Notes: generated by a model from the letters alone, not told the origin. Shown: positions 46,813 through 57,059, counted from the stretch's first letter. The stretch is DNA of 64,000 nucleotides from Pseudomonadota bacterium (GCA_020053735.1 JAGVMP010000001.1:1-64000), one strand, 5' to 3'. Numbers and translations: made by a program.

Positions 46813-47886
46813 TCAAGCGTTCAAAAATGGATAATCAGTGTAACCTTTTTCGGCGCCACCATAAAACGAGTTTGCATCTGCCTCGTTTAATGGCGCATCA
46901 GTTTTGTAACGCTCAACCAGATCTGGGTTAGCGATAAACGGCACACCAAAAGCAATCACATCGGCGTGGCCACTGGCAATGGCAGCATTGCCACGGGCTT
47001 TGTCGTAGCCAAAATTAGCCATATAACTGCCTTTAAACTGCTTACGCATTTGCACAAAATCAAAACTCCCCATATCTCCGTCCATGCCACCTTCTACCAC
47101 ATGCAAATAAGCCAGATTAAATTGGTTCAATGCACCTGCAACATAGTTAAATAGCGCCTGTGGGTTACTATCTTGCATGTCGTTAAAAGGGTTTACTGGC
47201 GATAAACGCAAACCAGTTTTATCGGCGCCTGCAACATCTACTACCGCTTTTGTCACTTCCATCAACAAACGTGCGCGATTTTCAACGCTGCCGCCATAAT
47301 TGTCGGTGCGTTTATTGCTACCATCCCGCAAAAATTGGTCTAGTAAATAGCCGTTTGCAGCGTGAATCTCTACGCCATCAAAACCTGCTTCTAGCGCACA
47401 TTTAGTCGCATGCACATATTCTTGCACAATGGCTGATATCTCACTGGCTTCTAAGGCACGCGGCTCGACAAAATCAACCAAACCTTCGTAAGTAAAGGCT
47501 TGTCCAGCTGGCTTAATGGCTGACGGCGCAACAGGCAATGCCCCATTGATGAGACTAGGATGGGAAATGCGGCCAACATGCCACAATTGCAGCACAATCT
47601 TGCCGCCTGCTGCGTGTACCGCATCTGTTACTTTTCTCCAACCAGCCACTTGTGCTTTGGTGTAGATACCGGGTAATAAAATATAACCATGTCCCATTGC
47701 AGATATTGGCGTGGCTTCTGTCACAATTAAACCAGCACTAGCACGCTGTTGGTAATAAGTGACATTTAAATCTTGTGGCACACCCGTTTCTTTTGGCGCC
47801 CTGCTCCTTGTGAGCGGCGCCATCACGATGCGGTTTTTTAGGCTAATTGCACCTAATTTTGTTGGGCTAAATAAATCTAATGCCAT
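46813..47886 (-). CDS. Old Yellow Enzyme (NemA-like alkene reductase)
   Basis: 357-residue FMN TIM-barrel ene-reductase. Signatures: APLTRSRA, QLWHVGRISHPS, the active-site HAANGYLLDQFLRDGSNKR and DNYGGSVENRARL, with LRLSPVNPFNDM. It reduces activated C=C bonds of electrophiles such as N-ethylmaleimide in the family. Operon with the nitroreductase. Confidence 0.94.
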   Translation of the reverse strand: MALDLFSPTKLGAISLKNRIVMAPLTRSRAPKETGVPQDLNVTYYQQRASAGLIVTEATPISAMGHGYILLPGIYTKAQVAGWRKVTDAVHAAGGKIVLQLWHVGRISHPSLINGALPVAPSAIKPAGQAFTYEGLVDFVEPRALEASEISAIVQEYVHATKCALEAGFDGVEIHAANGYLLDQFLRDGSNKRTDNYGGSVENRARLLMEVTKAVVDVAGADKTGLRLSPVNPFNDMQDSNPQALFNYVAGALNQFNLAYLHVVEGGMDGDMGSFDFVQMRKQFKGSYMANFGYDKARGNAAIASGHADVIAFGVPFIANPDLVERYKTDAPLNEADANSFYGGAEKGYTDYPFLNA

Positions 47887-47952
47887 GCGCTACTCCTGGT
47901 TAATTTTAAAAAATATTAAAGTGAATTTAGTATGTGGGCTGGTTTGGCTGGA

Positions 47953-48558
47953 CTACTTGACAGGACTGGCAGCTGGCAATTTCACACCCTCAATCAGCAG
48001 CGTAATTTCAATGTCGTCGCCGACCGAGGCGTTGGGCTTAATGCCCCAGCCAAACCCAAAATCGCTGGCTTTTAAGCTGGTTTTGGCCTCAAAGCCTGTG
48101 CGATAGCCACCCCACGGGTCTATACCGAAACCCAGCACCTTGAATGAAAATGTCATCTCTTTAGCGATACCATGCATCGTCAGTACACCTGTCATGACGC
48201 CTTCGGTGTTAGAGATTGCCTCTATTTTTTTGCTTATAAAAGTCGCGCTAGTGAATTTTTCTGTGTCTAAATAATCAGCTTCTTTAATGTGTTTATCGCG
48301 CTTGGCATGGCTACTGTTGACGCTCAACATATTAATTTTTGCTTCTACACTGGAGTTAGCCAGATTTTCACTGTCGATGATAATTTTGCCAGTGATATCG
48401 CTAAATGTGCCTGATGTTTTGCTGGCGACATGGCGCACACTCCAATTGGCAAAACTGTGTGAATCATCAATCCGGTAAGCTTCTGGTGCTGCAAATGCAT
48501 GGCTGCTAGCCAATACCAGAGCGGACTGCAAGGCGATTATTTTTAATGATTTAAACAT
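47953..48558 (-). CDS. YceI family periplasmic protein
   Basis: 201 residues with a Sec signal peptide (about 1-23, ending AFA) and a lipocalin-like YceI domain that binds polyprenoid lipids in characterised members (YRIDDSHSFANWSVRHVASKTSGTFSDITGKI; GVMTGVLTMHGIAKEMTF; GFEAKTSLKASDFGFGW). Function in this organism unknown. A 210-bp gap separates it from the divergent moxR operon; no further gene is seen there. Confidence 0.92.
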   Translation of the reverse strand: MFKSLKIIALQSALVLASSHAFAAPEAYRIDDSHSFANWSVRHVASKTSGTFSDITGKIIIDSENLANSSVEAKINMLSVNSSHAKRDKHIKEADYLDTEKFTSATFISKKIEAISNTEGVMTGVLTMHGIAKEMTFSFKVLGFGIDPWGGYRTGFEAKTSLKASDFGFGWGIKPNASVGDDIEITLLIEGVKLPAASPVK

Positions 48559-48768
48559 ATTAACTCCCTATTATGATGATTTTTTGTTTACTCTTAATTG
48601 ATCTCTAGATGAACTCACAAATTGACATCTGCATGCTGGAGTTGTTCATTAAAGTTTGCTGCCTCGTGCTAATATTAGGTCAAGGTTTGAATTTTTCAAG
48701 TAGCAATGTTGTCGCAATATTGGCCGCCACACGAATAAACCGTTTTTAGCAGACCTGTGGCGAATTAA

Positions 48769-49701
48769 ATGATAAAAACCAATGAAAATAACGAAAAAAT
48801 AATGATGCAAACTGTTCTAAAAGCCATTATTGATGGCACTTCTCAAGTGATCCTAGGTAAGCAAACGCAAGTAAAACTAAGCTTAGCGTGCTTATTATCG
48901 GGCGGACATTTACTGATAGAAGATTTGCCTGGTATGGGCAAAACCACATTGGCACATACACTGGCACAGGTGCTAGGCCTCAATTTCAGGCGCAGTCAAT
49001 TTACTAGCGATTTGCTGCCTGCAGATATTATTGGCGTATCGGTGTACGACCGAGCCACTTCGGCGTTTCAGTTTCACCCAGGACCAGTGTTTACCAATGT
49101 GCTGCTGGCCGATGAAATCAATCGCGCCACGCCAAAAACACAAAGTGCGCTATTAGAGGCAATGGAAGAACAGCAAATTACCATTGATGGCGAAACGCAC
49201 GCACTGCCTAAGCCATTTTTTGTGATTGCCACGCAAAACCCTAAACATCATATCGGTACCTTCCCCTTACCAGAATCGCAGCTAGACCGCTTTTTAATGC
49301 GCATCACATTAGGCTACCCCGATGCACAATCTGAGCGCGCTTTGCTGAAAAGCCAAGCGGGACGTCACTCAACAACAGGCGCATTGATTAAACCAGTATG
49401 TGATGTCAACACGCTGATCTCACTGCAGCATGCAGTCAAAAATGTGCACGTATCAGATCAATTATTAGATTACCTACAAGATTTAATTTTATACACGCGC
49501 ACGCAATTTAGCACTGGCTTATCACCACGCGCCGGGTTGGGCCTAAGGTTGTGTGCACAAGCATGGGCGCTACTCGAGGGGCGTGATTTTGTTATTCCTG
49601 AAGATGTGCAGGCTGTGTTTGCCAGCGTGGTGTCGCATCGTTTAGCTGCTGAAAATAGCGAAATTGCCAAGCAAATACTTGAGCGCGTGGCGATTCGCTA
49701 A
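48769..49701 (+). CDS. MoxR-type AAA+ ATPase
   Basis: 310 residues with Walker A PGMGKTTLA (54-62), Walker B VLLADEINRA, sensor 1 FFVIATQNP and arginine-finger region LPESQLDRFLMRI. MoxR proteins act as chaperones for partner complexes. First gene of a moxR-DUF58-tgpA operon conserved in many proteobacteria. An alternative ATG exists at codons 12-13. Confidence 0.92.
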   Translation: MIKTNENNEKIMMQTVLKAIIDGTSQVILGKQTQVKLSLACLLSGGHLLIEDLPGMGKTTLAHTLAQVLGLNFRRSQFTSDLLPADIIGVSVYDRATSAFQFHPGPVFTNVLLADEINRATPKTQSALLEAMEEQQITIDGETHALPKPFFVIATQNPKHHIGTFPLPESQLDRFLMRITLGYPDAQSERALLKSQAGRHSTTGALIKPVCDVNTLISLQHAVKNVHVSDQLLDYLQDLILYTRTQFSTGLSPRAGLGLRLCAQAWALLEGRDFVIPEDVQAVFASVVSHRLAAENSEIAKQILERVAIR

Positions 49702-49708
49702 ATCCTAA

Positions 49709-50680
49709 ATGGCGAGTGCTAGTTTATTTAAACCACGTTATTTTACGGCTGACTATTGGAAAAGGTGGTTTCGCGTAGCCAGCAGTCACGATAACGTTGC
49801 TACGCTAAACCCACGCCAAATCTACATTCTGCCAACACGCTGGGGCGTTTTATATGCCTTCATGCTAATCTTATTGCTGGTGGGCTCGATTAATTACTCC
49901 ATCAGTTTGGGCTACTACGTCACGTTTTTGCTGGCATCCCTAGGCAACATAGCCATGCTACACACCTGGCGCAATCTGGTACATTTGCAAGTCACCATAT
50001 TGCCAGCCAACCCAGTATTTGCAGGCGATGCGGTGCAGATGCAATTACAAATTGCAGATACAAGAAACCGTGCACGCTATGCCATTGCCGCACAGTTTGA
50101 AAGCAACTCAATTGTCACAGAGGATATTGCAGCGAATAGCAGCCAGACTTTTTTAGCGCCGTTACAGACCCAGCAACGTGGCTGGCAAAAGTTGCCACGC
50201 ATTAAGTTGCATACCGAATTTCCACTCATGTTGTTTCACGCATGGGCTTATGTAGATTGCTCTCAACAAGTATTGGTTTACCCCAAACCCAGCGCAAACA
50301 ATATTGCTCCACCCATTTCCAACACTGGGCAAACTGGTGGTAAAAACCATGTTGCACGTGGTGATGAAGATTTTGACGGCCATAAGACCTACCAAATAGG
50401 CGATGCCCCCAGTCGCGTGGATTGGAAGGCGTCGAGCAAAGGCATCGGTATGTTGAGCAAACAATATAGCGGCAACGGCAGTGCAATATTATATTTAGAC
50501 TGGGCAGAAACCAGTGGTCTAGCGTTTGAAGAACGCATCTCGCAACTGACCCGATGGGTAGTAGATGCGCACACGGCACAACAGCATTTTGGCTTGAGGC
50601 TACCCCATTTAACATTACCACCCAATAATTCAGAAGCGCATTACCATGAAGCGCTAAAAGCATTGGCATTGTTAGACTGA
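49709..50680 (+). CDS. DUF58 domain protein
   Basis: 323 residues. Two TM helices at about 48-90, a beta-rich domain, then the DUF58 core (HVARGDEDFDGHKTYQIGDAPSRVDWKASSKGIGMLSKQY, with RVDWKASS being diagnostic). Usual MoxR partner; it lies seven bases downstream. Precise function unknown. Confidence 0.9.
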   Translation: MASASLFKPRYFTADYWKRWFRVASSHDNVATLNPRQIYILPTRWGVLYAFMLILLLVGSINYSISLGYYVTFLLASLGNIAMLHTWRNLVHLQVTILPANPVFAGDAVQMQLQIADTRNRARYAIAAQFESNSIVTEDIAANSSQTFLAPLQTQQRGWQKLPRIKLHTEFPLMLFHAWAYVDCSQQVLVYPKPSANNIAPPISNTGQTGGKNHVARGDEDFDGHKTYQIGDAPSRVDWKASSKGIGMLSKQYSGNGSAILYLDWAETSGLAFEERISQLTRWVVDAHTAQQHFGLRLPHLTLPPNNSEAHYHEALKALALLD

Positions 50681-50693
50681 TTTAATAAAAGCC

Positions 50694-52670
50694 ATGCCAA
50701 AAGCCTTACTTAGAAACACACTTAGCTCACAGCACATGTATTGGCTGCTGGCCAGTCTAGCGCTTATCTTGGCTATACACGCCCCCAACCTGCCCATTTG
50801 GGTCACCGCTAGCTGCGGGCTATTTGGTGCTTGGCGCTACTTTGCAGTTAAGCAACTCTTGCTGATGCCTAATCGCTGGCTGTTGATGTTGTTATCGTTG
50901 CTGGTAGGCGCAGCCGTTTTGCTTAGTTTTAAAGGGCAATTTGGACGTGATGCTAGCTTAAGTTTATTAGTGCTAATGACCGTGCTGAAGCTGCTGGAAA
51001 CCCGTGTCATACGTGACTACGTGTTCATGGTAATGCTAGCCTACTTTTTAATTGGCAATTTGTTCTTGTTTAACCAAAGTATGCTCACTTTTGCTTTAAG
51101 TATTCCACCGCTGATTTTACTCACGGCAACGCTCATTCATGCCAGCCTTAAATCGCCCCAAAACTGGCAGTTTTTACTCAAACTCGCAAGCAAAATGTTG
51201 TTGCAGTCTGTGCCTGTGATGCTGATTTTATTTGTACTGTTTCCGCGTATTCCTGGCCCCCTATGGGGTATTCCACAAGATGCATACAGTGGCATGACGG
51301 GCTTGGGTGACAATCTAAAATTTGGCAATATTAGTAATCTTACGCTAAACACCAGTGTCGCATTTCGCGTGCAATTTAAGGGCAATATGCCAACTAACAA
51401 CCAGCTGTATTGGCGTGGGCCAGTGTTGTGGCATCAAAATGGCAACGAGTGGCTGATGCCCAGCAAGCGCATAGGCTTGCGTAACGAGATATTAGCAACG
51501 ACTGGCGCTGTGTTTGATTACACCATTACGCTAGAGCCGCACAACCGCAACTGGCTGCTGCTGTTAGACATGCCGACATTAGCCCCTGCTGGCGGCAATT
51601 TTACCCACGATTACTCTGCAGTCAGCAACCAACCTGTGCGCAAGCGCATCCGTTATACCGCTAGCTCATACCCCAGTTATCAGTTAGGCGTAGCACTTGG
51701 CGAACGTGAACAAGTGCTTAGCCTACAACTTACCGAAGGTGAAAATCCACGTGCATTTGAATTGGTGAAATCATGGCAAAGCCTATCACCCGAGCAAAAA
51801 ATTAACAAAGCACTTCAAATGTTTCGCGAACAGCCTTTCATTTACACCCTGCGACCGCCTATTTTGCGTGAGAACCCAATTGACGAATTTTTATTCAATA
51901 CCAAGCGTGGATTTTGCGAGCATTATGCCACCAGCTTTGTTTATTTAATGCGGGCTACAGGCGTGCCTGCACGCATTGTCACGGGCTATCAAGGCGGCGA
52001 GTTGAACCCCAATGGTAATTATTTAATCGTGCGCCAAAGTGACGCGCATGCGTGGGCCGAAGTTTGGCTACAAGGTCGAGGCTGGGTGAGAGTTGACCCG
52101 ACCGCAGCAGTCTCGCCAGAGCGCATAGAGCACGGCATTAGCGAGGCACTACGCGACAGCAGCGAGCTGCCTTTGCTGGCAAGGGGCGATTTTCCGCTAC
52201 TTAAAAAAGCATTTTTTAATTTTGACAGTATCAATAACAGTTGGAATCAATGGGTGCTGGGCTATGATGATAAAAAACAGCTAGAATTTTTAAACCAGTT
52301 GACTGGCAAAAAGTTAGGCTTATCTGACTTGGTATTTTGGATGACTGGCGCGATTGTATTGGTCATGCTAGCCACCAGTTACTTTTTGTTTAGACAAGTT
52401 AAGGCCAAACTTAACCCTGCACAACAGCTTTATCAACAATATTTACGCAAGTTAAAACGCGTAAACTTGCAACCCACTACAGGAGAAGGCGCGCTAAACT
52501 TCGCCAGCCGCGCTGCGCAATTGTTGCCAAGCTATCAGCAACAAATTTTGCAGATTGCCAGCAGCTATAATGCACTGCAATATAGTGAGCAGTCTAGTGA
52601 TGGAGTACAGCCAGATATGTTGAAACAACTAGAAAATCTAATAATGCAACTGAACATTAAAAAGCCGTAA
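50694..52670 (+). CDS. TgpA-like transglutaminase-domain membrane protein
   Basis: 658 residues: five or six N-terminal TM helices (DUF3488 region, about 15-190), a periplasmic transglutaminase core with Cys in KRGFCEHYATSFVYLMRATGVPARIVTGY, His in SDAHAWAEVW and Asp in VRVDPTAAV, then a C-terminal TM (about 548-567) and DUF4129-like tail. In Pseudomonas aeruginosa the homologue TgpA is essential for growth. Third gene of the moxR operon. Confidence 0.92.
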   Translation: MPKALLRNTLSSQHMYWLLASLALILAIHAPNLPIWVTASCGLFGAWRYFAVKQLLLMPNRWLLMLLSLLVGAAVLLSFKGQFGRDASLSLLVLMTVLKLLETRVIRDYVFMVMLAYFLIGNLFLFNQSMLTFALSIPPLILLTATLIHASLKSPQNWQFLLKLASKMLLQSVPVMLILFVLFPRIPGPLWGIPQDAYSGMTGLGDNLKFGNISNLTLNTSVAFRVQFKGNMPTNNQLYWRGPVLWHQNGNEWLMPSKRIGLRNEILATTGAVFDYTITLEPHNRNWLLLLDMPTLAPAGGNFTHDYSAVSNQPVRKRIRYTASSYPSYQLGVALGEREQVLSLQLTEGENPRAFELVKSWQSLSPEQKINKALQMFREQPFIYTLRPPILRENPIDEFLFNTKRGFCEHYATSFVYLMRATGVPARIVTGYQGGELNPNGNYLIVRQSDAHAWAEVWLQGRGWVRVDPTAAVSPERIEHGISEALRDSSELPLLARGDFPLLKKAFFNFDSINNSWNQWVLGYDDKKQLEFLNQLTGKKLGLSDLVFWMTGAIVLVMLATSYFLFRQVKAKLNPAQQLYQQYLRKLKRVNLQPTTGEGALNFASRAAQLLPSYQQQILQIASSYNALQYSEQSSDGVQPDMLKQLENLIMQLNIKKP

Positions 52671-52690
52671 TATTAAACTTGGGACATTAG

Positions 52691-53173
<483 letters not shown>

Positions 53174-53192
53174 AAAACCCGAACCTTAAATG

Positions 53193-53218
53193 AAAAAACC
53201 CGCCTTAGCGGGTTTTTT
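53193..53218. terminator. Bidirectional Rho-independent terminator
   Basis: AAAAAACCCGC (53193-53203), CTTA, GCGGGTTTTTT (53208-53218), perfectly complementary, between the convergent tadA and Bax-inhibitor-1 genes. Confidence 0.92.
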
Positions 53219-53235
53219 TGCAGGTTTATTAAAGC

Positions 53236-53922
53236 TTAATCGTTACTTCCCATTAAACCCATCAGCAACTGCAACAAGCTGGTGAAAAGGTTGTAAATAC
53301 TCATGTACAAGCTTAATGTTGCCATGATGTAATTGGTTTCGCCGCCATTCACAATACGGCTAACGTCATACAAAATAAAGCCTGAGAACAACAGCACACC
53401 CACGCCAGAAAGCGCCAATGCCATGGCTGGGATTTGTAAAAAGATGTTAGCCAGCGATGCCACAATCAACAAAATAATGCCCACCAACAAGAATTTACCC
53501 ATAAAGCTAAAGTCTTTTTTGGTTGTCGTTGCAATTCCTGCCATGGTCATCAAAATAACGCCCGTACCACCAGCCGCTAAGCCAACAATTTGGCCGCCAT
53601 TACTTAAGTTTAATGCGTGTTGCAAAATAGGGCCAAGCAATAAACCTAGAACGAAGGTTAACCCAAGCAATAACACCACACCTATACTGCTGTTGCGGTT
53701 AGCAGAAATCGCTGCAAACAAGCCAAACATTACAGCCATTGCGCCGATTGCAAACATAAACGGATGCAAAGCAGCAAATGCAAAATTCATTTTCATGCCG
53801 ACCATTGCACCGATAACGGTTGGAATCATGGTAAGGCCAAGCATGGCGTAGGTGTTGCGCAGCACTTTATTTTGCGTAGCCAGCGTACCTTCACGACCTA
53901 ATACTTGAATATCATCTAACAT
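53236..53922 (-). CDS. Bax inhibitor-1/YccA family membrane protein
   Basis: 228 residues with seven TM helices. The family region YDVSRIVNGGETNYIMATLSLYMSIYNLFTSLLQLL near the C-terminus is clear. E. coli YccA modulates the FtsH protease; this protein probably has a similar membrane quality-control role. Confidence 0.93.
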   Translation of the reverse strand: MLDDIQVLGREGTLATQNKVLRNTYAMLGLTMIPTVIGAMVGMKMNFAFAALHPFMFAIGAMAVMFGLFAAISANRNSSIGVVLLLGLTFVLGLLLGPILQHALNLSNGGQIVGLAAGGTGVILMTMAGIATTTKKDFSFMGKFLLVGIILLIVASLANIFLQIPAMALALSGVGVLLFSGFILYDVSRIVNGGETNYIMATLSLYMSIYNLFTSLLQLLMGLMGSND

Positions 53923-53997
53923 TTAATTTCCTTATAAAACCTTGCCAAATGGCAACATGGTTAAGATAGCGACTATCAGCAAAAGTTTCAAGTGAAT

Positions 53998-55749
53998 TTA
54001 TGATGAAACTGGCATTTTCTGTATATATTTTATTTGCAATTGTAGCGTCTGCAAGCCTTTGTATTCATTGGCTTCTAGCGCATATGCCGCAACAATATGT
54101 TCAGGCAAACTATCCGCATAATTAAAATAAATCGCGTCATATCTTTTTTTATCAGCATGCATGCTGTCTTTTTCAAGAATCAGTTTTGAGTGCTTTTCGC
54201 CCAAAATGCGCTGATTGATAACTTTAAAAGTATCGCTGAACACTGGCTGCGCAAAGCCCTGACCCCATACACCAGAAGCCAATATCCATGCGGTCTGTAG
54301 GCTCATCTCATTTACATCTAACTGACCGTCTGTTTCTAAGACTGACTGTAAATCCGTCTCAGCGAGCAAACTACGTGTCACCACCTCAAATGCAGATTGA
54401 AACGCTGCAAAATCAGCTTCGCGTATAGTCAAACCCGCAGCCATGGCATGACCACCAAACTTAATAATCAGCTTCGGGTGTTGCTTGGTAACTAAATCTA
54501 ATGCATCGCGCAAGTGTAAGCTGGCAATTGAGCGGCCAGAACCTTTCAACAGTCGTCCATCTTTTGTATCTTGACCCGCATCTGCAAATACTAAAGTTGG
54601 TCGGTGATATTTTTCTTTTAGTCTAGAGGCCAAAATGCCGATGACACCTTGGTGATAATTGGCGTTGTAAATGCTTAAGCTATATTGATCTGTCACTTCA
54701 ATATTTTCTAGTGCGCTCAATGCTACATCTTGCATATCCGCCTCAATATTGCGGCGCTCCATATTGAGCTCGTGCAGCGTTTGTGCCTTTTGCATCGCAT
54801 CGACCTCAGTTTCGGCCAGCAAGCAGGCAATACCAAGCCGCATATCATCTAGCCTACCTGCTGCGTTAAGGCGTGGCCCCACATAAAAACCTAAATCTTG
54901 TGCAGTGACTTTTTCTGGCGTTTTGCCAGCAATTTTTAGCAGTGCAGTAATGCCTGCACAACAAGCACCCGCACGAATTCTCCGCAAGCCTTGTTCTACA
55001 AGGATACGGTTATTAGCGTCTAGTTTCACTAAATCTGCCACTGTGCCCAGCGCAACCAAATCGAGTAACTCAGTCAAATTTGGCTCAGCCTTGTTTGCAA
55101 AAACTTCTCGACTTCTTAGCTCGGCACGTAGCGCCAGCAGCACATAAAACATCACGCCTACACCCGCTAAATTTTTGCTCTTAAAATCACAGCTATGCTG
55201 ATTTGGATTCACAATACAGGCGGCGTTAGGCGTAACTTCCGCAGGTAAGTGGTGATCGGTAATCAGCACTTGTAAGCCCAATAAATTTGCAGCTGCCACG
55301 CCATCGACACTGGCAATACCGTTATCAACGGTGATTAAAATATCTGGTCTTAACGTGTTTGCTAGCGCTACAATTTCTGGCGTTAACCCATAGCCATATT
55401 CAAAGCGATTGGGTACCAAAAAATCCACTTGCGCGCCCGACTTTAATATTGTGCAAATTTGGCGCAACCCTTTTACCGCCACGGCAGTGGCAGTTGCACC
55501 ATCGGCATCGTAATCGCCAATGACGAGTAGTTTCTTGTTGGCAGCAATAGCATCTGCCAGCAGCTTAGCCATGGTTAAGTTATGAGTAAGCTGCTCCGGC
55601 GGGATAATGCCACTTAGTGAAGTCTCAAGCTCACTTTTAGCTAATACGCCACGCGCCGCATACAGCCTAGCCAGTAGCGGATGTGTACCATCCGCGATGA
55701 GTTCGCCAACAATTTTTTCATCATAAACGCGCTGTTTAATTTGCATCAC
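53998..55749 (-). CDS. recJ: Single-stranded-DNA-specific exonuclease RecJ
   Basis: 5'-3' ssDNA exonuclease of recombination and mismatch repair. 583 residues: DHH domain motifs LLVIGDYDADGATATAVAVKG, ITVDNGIASVDG, ITDHHLPAE, VALGTVADLV; DHHA1 motif GRSIASLHLRDAL ... KFGGHAMAAGLTI; OB fold at the C-terminus. Codons for TAWILASG (54281-54298) lie in a sequence matching the REP core at 17 of 18 bases. The rpfE-like gene is 3 bp upstream. Confidence 0.96.
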   Translation of the reverse strand: MMQIKQRVYDEKIVGELIADGTHPLLARLYAARGVLAKSELETSLSGIIPPEQLTHNLTMAKLLADAIAANKKLLVIGDYDADGATATAVAVKGLRQICTILKSGAQVDFLVPNRFEYGYGLTPEIVALANTLRPDILITVDNGIASVDGVAAANLLGLQVLITDHHLPAEVTPNAACIVNPNQHSCDFKSKNLAGVGVMFYVLLALRAELRSREVFANKAEPNLTELLDLVALGTVADLVKLDANNRILVEQGLRRIRAGACCAGITALLKIAGKTPEKVTAQDLGFYVGPRLNAAGRLDDMRLGIACLLAETEVDAMQKAQTLHELNMERRNIEADMQDVALSALENIEVTDQYSLSIYNANYHQGVIGILASRLKEKYHRPTLVFADAGQDTKDGRLLKGSGRSIASLHLRDALDLVTKQHPKLIIKFGGHAMAAGLTIREADFAAFQSAFEVVTRSLLAETDLQSVLETDGQLDVNEMSLQTAWILASGVWGQGFAQPVFSDTFKVINQRILGEKHSKLILEKDSMHADKKRYDAIYFNYADSLPEHIVAAYALEANEYKGLQTLQLQIKYIQKMPVSS

Positions 55750-55752
55750 TTG

Positions 55753-56259
55753 TCATTTCTGATTAATCACTTTCACTTGCCCACCGCCATAACACCACAC
55801 ACTATTAATTACTGGCAAACCTTTAGTCTCACGCATTTGATTAATTGGGTGTACAAACAACAACATTTGTAGCTCGTTCGTAAAACTTGCCCATTTGATG
55901 GCGCCCTCACCTGTTGGCAAGAAAGCACTAATGTCTTTATTAATGACACTTTCTGGTGGGTTTGTTTGAATATTTGGATTGCATTTCAACCTTAAAAACC
56001 ATTGTTCATCATGCCAAAAAAACATCAGTCCGTCAGCCTCAAAGTGCTTATTTAATGTGCTTGTCAGGGCGCCTATTTCTTCAGGTGCTAAAGGCAATGG
56101 CACTGGCACAGCCAAACTAAAAGTATCACGTAGCAACACCAAATGCACAGGTGCTGCGTATAGCCAGTAACCACTACCAGCGTCATTTCCAAGCTGTTGC
56201 CAAGCCAATGTTGCGTTGAGTTTTTCGGATGTAAATATTTTTTTAAGAAAATCGAACAT
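55753..56259 (-). CDS. RpfE-type protein lacking the usual N-terminal part
   Basis: 168 residues. The stretches YWLYAAPVHLVLLRDTFSLA, LTSTLNKHFEADGLMFFW and LQMLLFVHPINQMRETKGLPVINSVWCYGGG correspond to the C-terminal half of RpfE-type regulatory proteins, which are about 300-340 residues and also lie next to recJ in Xanthomonas. The usual N-terminal ~100 residues are replaced by about 20 residues (MFDFLKKIFTSEKLNATLAW). The ATG lies just after the dRS3-like repeat, so the truncation is real in this sequence. Function unknown; it may be a short lineage-specific form. Confidence 0.7.
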   Translation of the reverse strand: MFDFLKKIFTSEKLNATLAWQQLGNDAGSGYWLYAAPVHLVLLRDTFSLAVPVPLPLAPEEIGALTSTLNKHFEADGLMFFWHDEQWFLRLKCNPNIQTNPPESVINKDISAFLPTGEGAIKWASFTNELQMLLFVHPINQMRETKGLPVINSVWCYGGGQVKVINQK

Positions 56260-56290
56260 GCATGCTATTTTATAGCAAAACCCTCAAATA

Positions 56291-56320
56291 TCGTCATTCC
56301 CGCGCAGGCGGGAATGACGA
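56291..56320. repeat. Solo dRS3-like palindrome
   Basis: TCGTCATTCCCGC (56291-56303), GCAG, GCGGGAATGACGA (56308-56320): perfect 13-bp arms, again ATTCCC-N8-GGGAAT. It differs from the 22297-22443 ends only in the centre. Lies between the glycine-zipper gene and the rpfE-like gene. Confidence 0.88.
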
Positions 56321-56339
56321 GTGCGAATTAACAACCAAT

Positions 56340-56368
56340 AAAGAAGCCACTTTGTGAGTGGCTTCTTT
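56340..56368. terminator. Rho-independent terminator of the glycine-zipper gene
   Basis: AAAGAAGCCACT (56340-56351), TTGTG, AGTGGCTTCTTT (56357-56368); perfect 12-bp stem with A/T flanks, 37 bp after the stop codon of the minus-strand gene. Confidence 0.88.
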
Positions 56369-56405
56369 AACTACTTAGATATAATTTAGGGGGCTAAAAT
56401 TAAAG

Positions 56406-57059
56406 TTACCAGTTATCGCGATCGCGGTGTTTATTATTTTTACGATAATCATTTTTATAGCCACGATTTTTGTGACGATCATCATCATTGTAACGTGCTG
56501 GTTGATACGTCACATTCGTTACATAACCGTTCGGCCTTACTTGCACATTTACAGGAATATAGCGACCTGGGTCTTGATCTGTTACCGTTGAATATTGACG
56601 ACCGTTGTATTCGTAATTCACTAGGTAACCCGCAGGCACTTGGTGCCAGTTCTCCGCCGTCACACAACTTTCCACAGGGCGCGTTTCCACTCGCTCACGG
56701 CCACGACTATCACGACCCGTATTATCGTAACGGTCGCCTATCACGGCACCTAAGCCAGCACCAAGCGCTGCGGTTGCAATACGGCCATTACCGCCACCAA
56801 ATCGGCTACCCACTAAACCACCCGCAACACCACCAATAATGGCGCCTGTGTTAGAGCGTTGTGGCGCTTCATAATAGCTTTCGCGCACATATTCTGTACG
56901 ACATTCTTGACGTGGTGTATTCACACGTTCAAATTGTGGTGTAACGTTTGTTACACGACCGCGATCTTCATAAGCATCTTCATGGCCCGCTAACGCAGGT
57001 ACAGAAACTGTCGCAGCAATTAAACCAAACAATAATTTTTTTCGTAATGTTTGACGCAT
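56406..57059 (-). CDS. Glycine-zipper 2TM-domain envelope protein
   Basis: 217 residues: signal peptide (1-24, ending ALA), an Arg-rich mature N-terminus, a glycine zipper at about 73-108 (TGAIIGGVAGGLVGSRFGGG ... AALGAGLGAVIGD) and a Lys/Arg/Asp/Tyr-rich C-terminus. This type of small envelope protein (17-kDa surface antigen-like) is widespread; function unknown. The 296-bp gap upstream holds a 16-bp palindrome (57080-57095, CTGCTTAATTAAGCAG) in its probable 5' leader and AT-rich sequence, but no further gene. Confidence 0.85.
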   Translation of the reverse strand: MRQTLRKKLLFGLIAATVSVPALAGHEDAYEDRGRVTNVTPQFERVNTPRQECRTEYVRESYYEAPQRSNTGAIIGGVAGGLVGSRFGGGNGRIATAALGAGLGAVIGDRYDNTGRDSRGRERVETRPVESCVTAENWHQVPAGYLVNYEYNGRQYSTVTDQDPGRYIPVNVQVRPNGYVTNVTYQPARYNDDDRHKNRGYKNDYRKNNKHRDRDNW

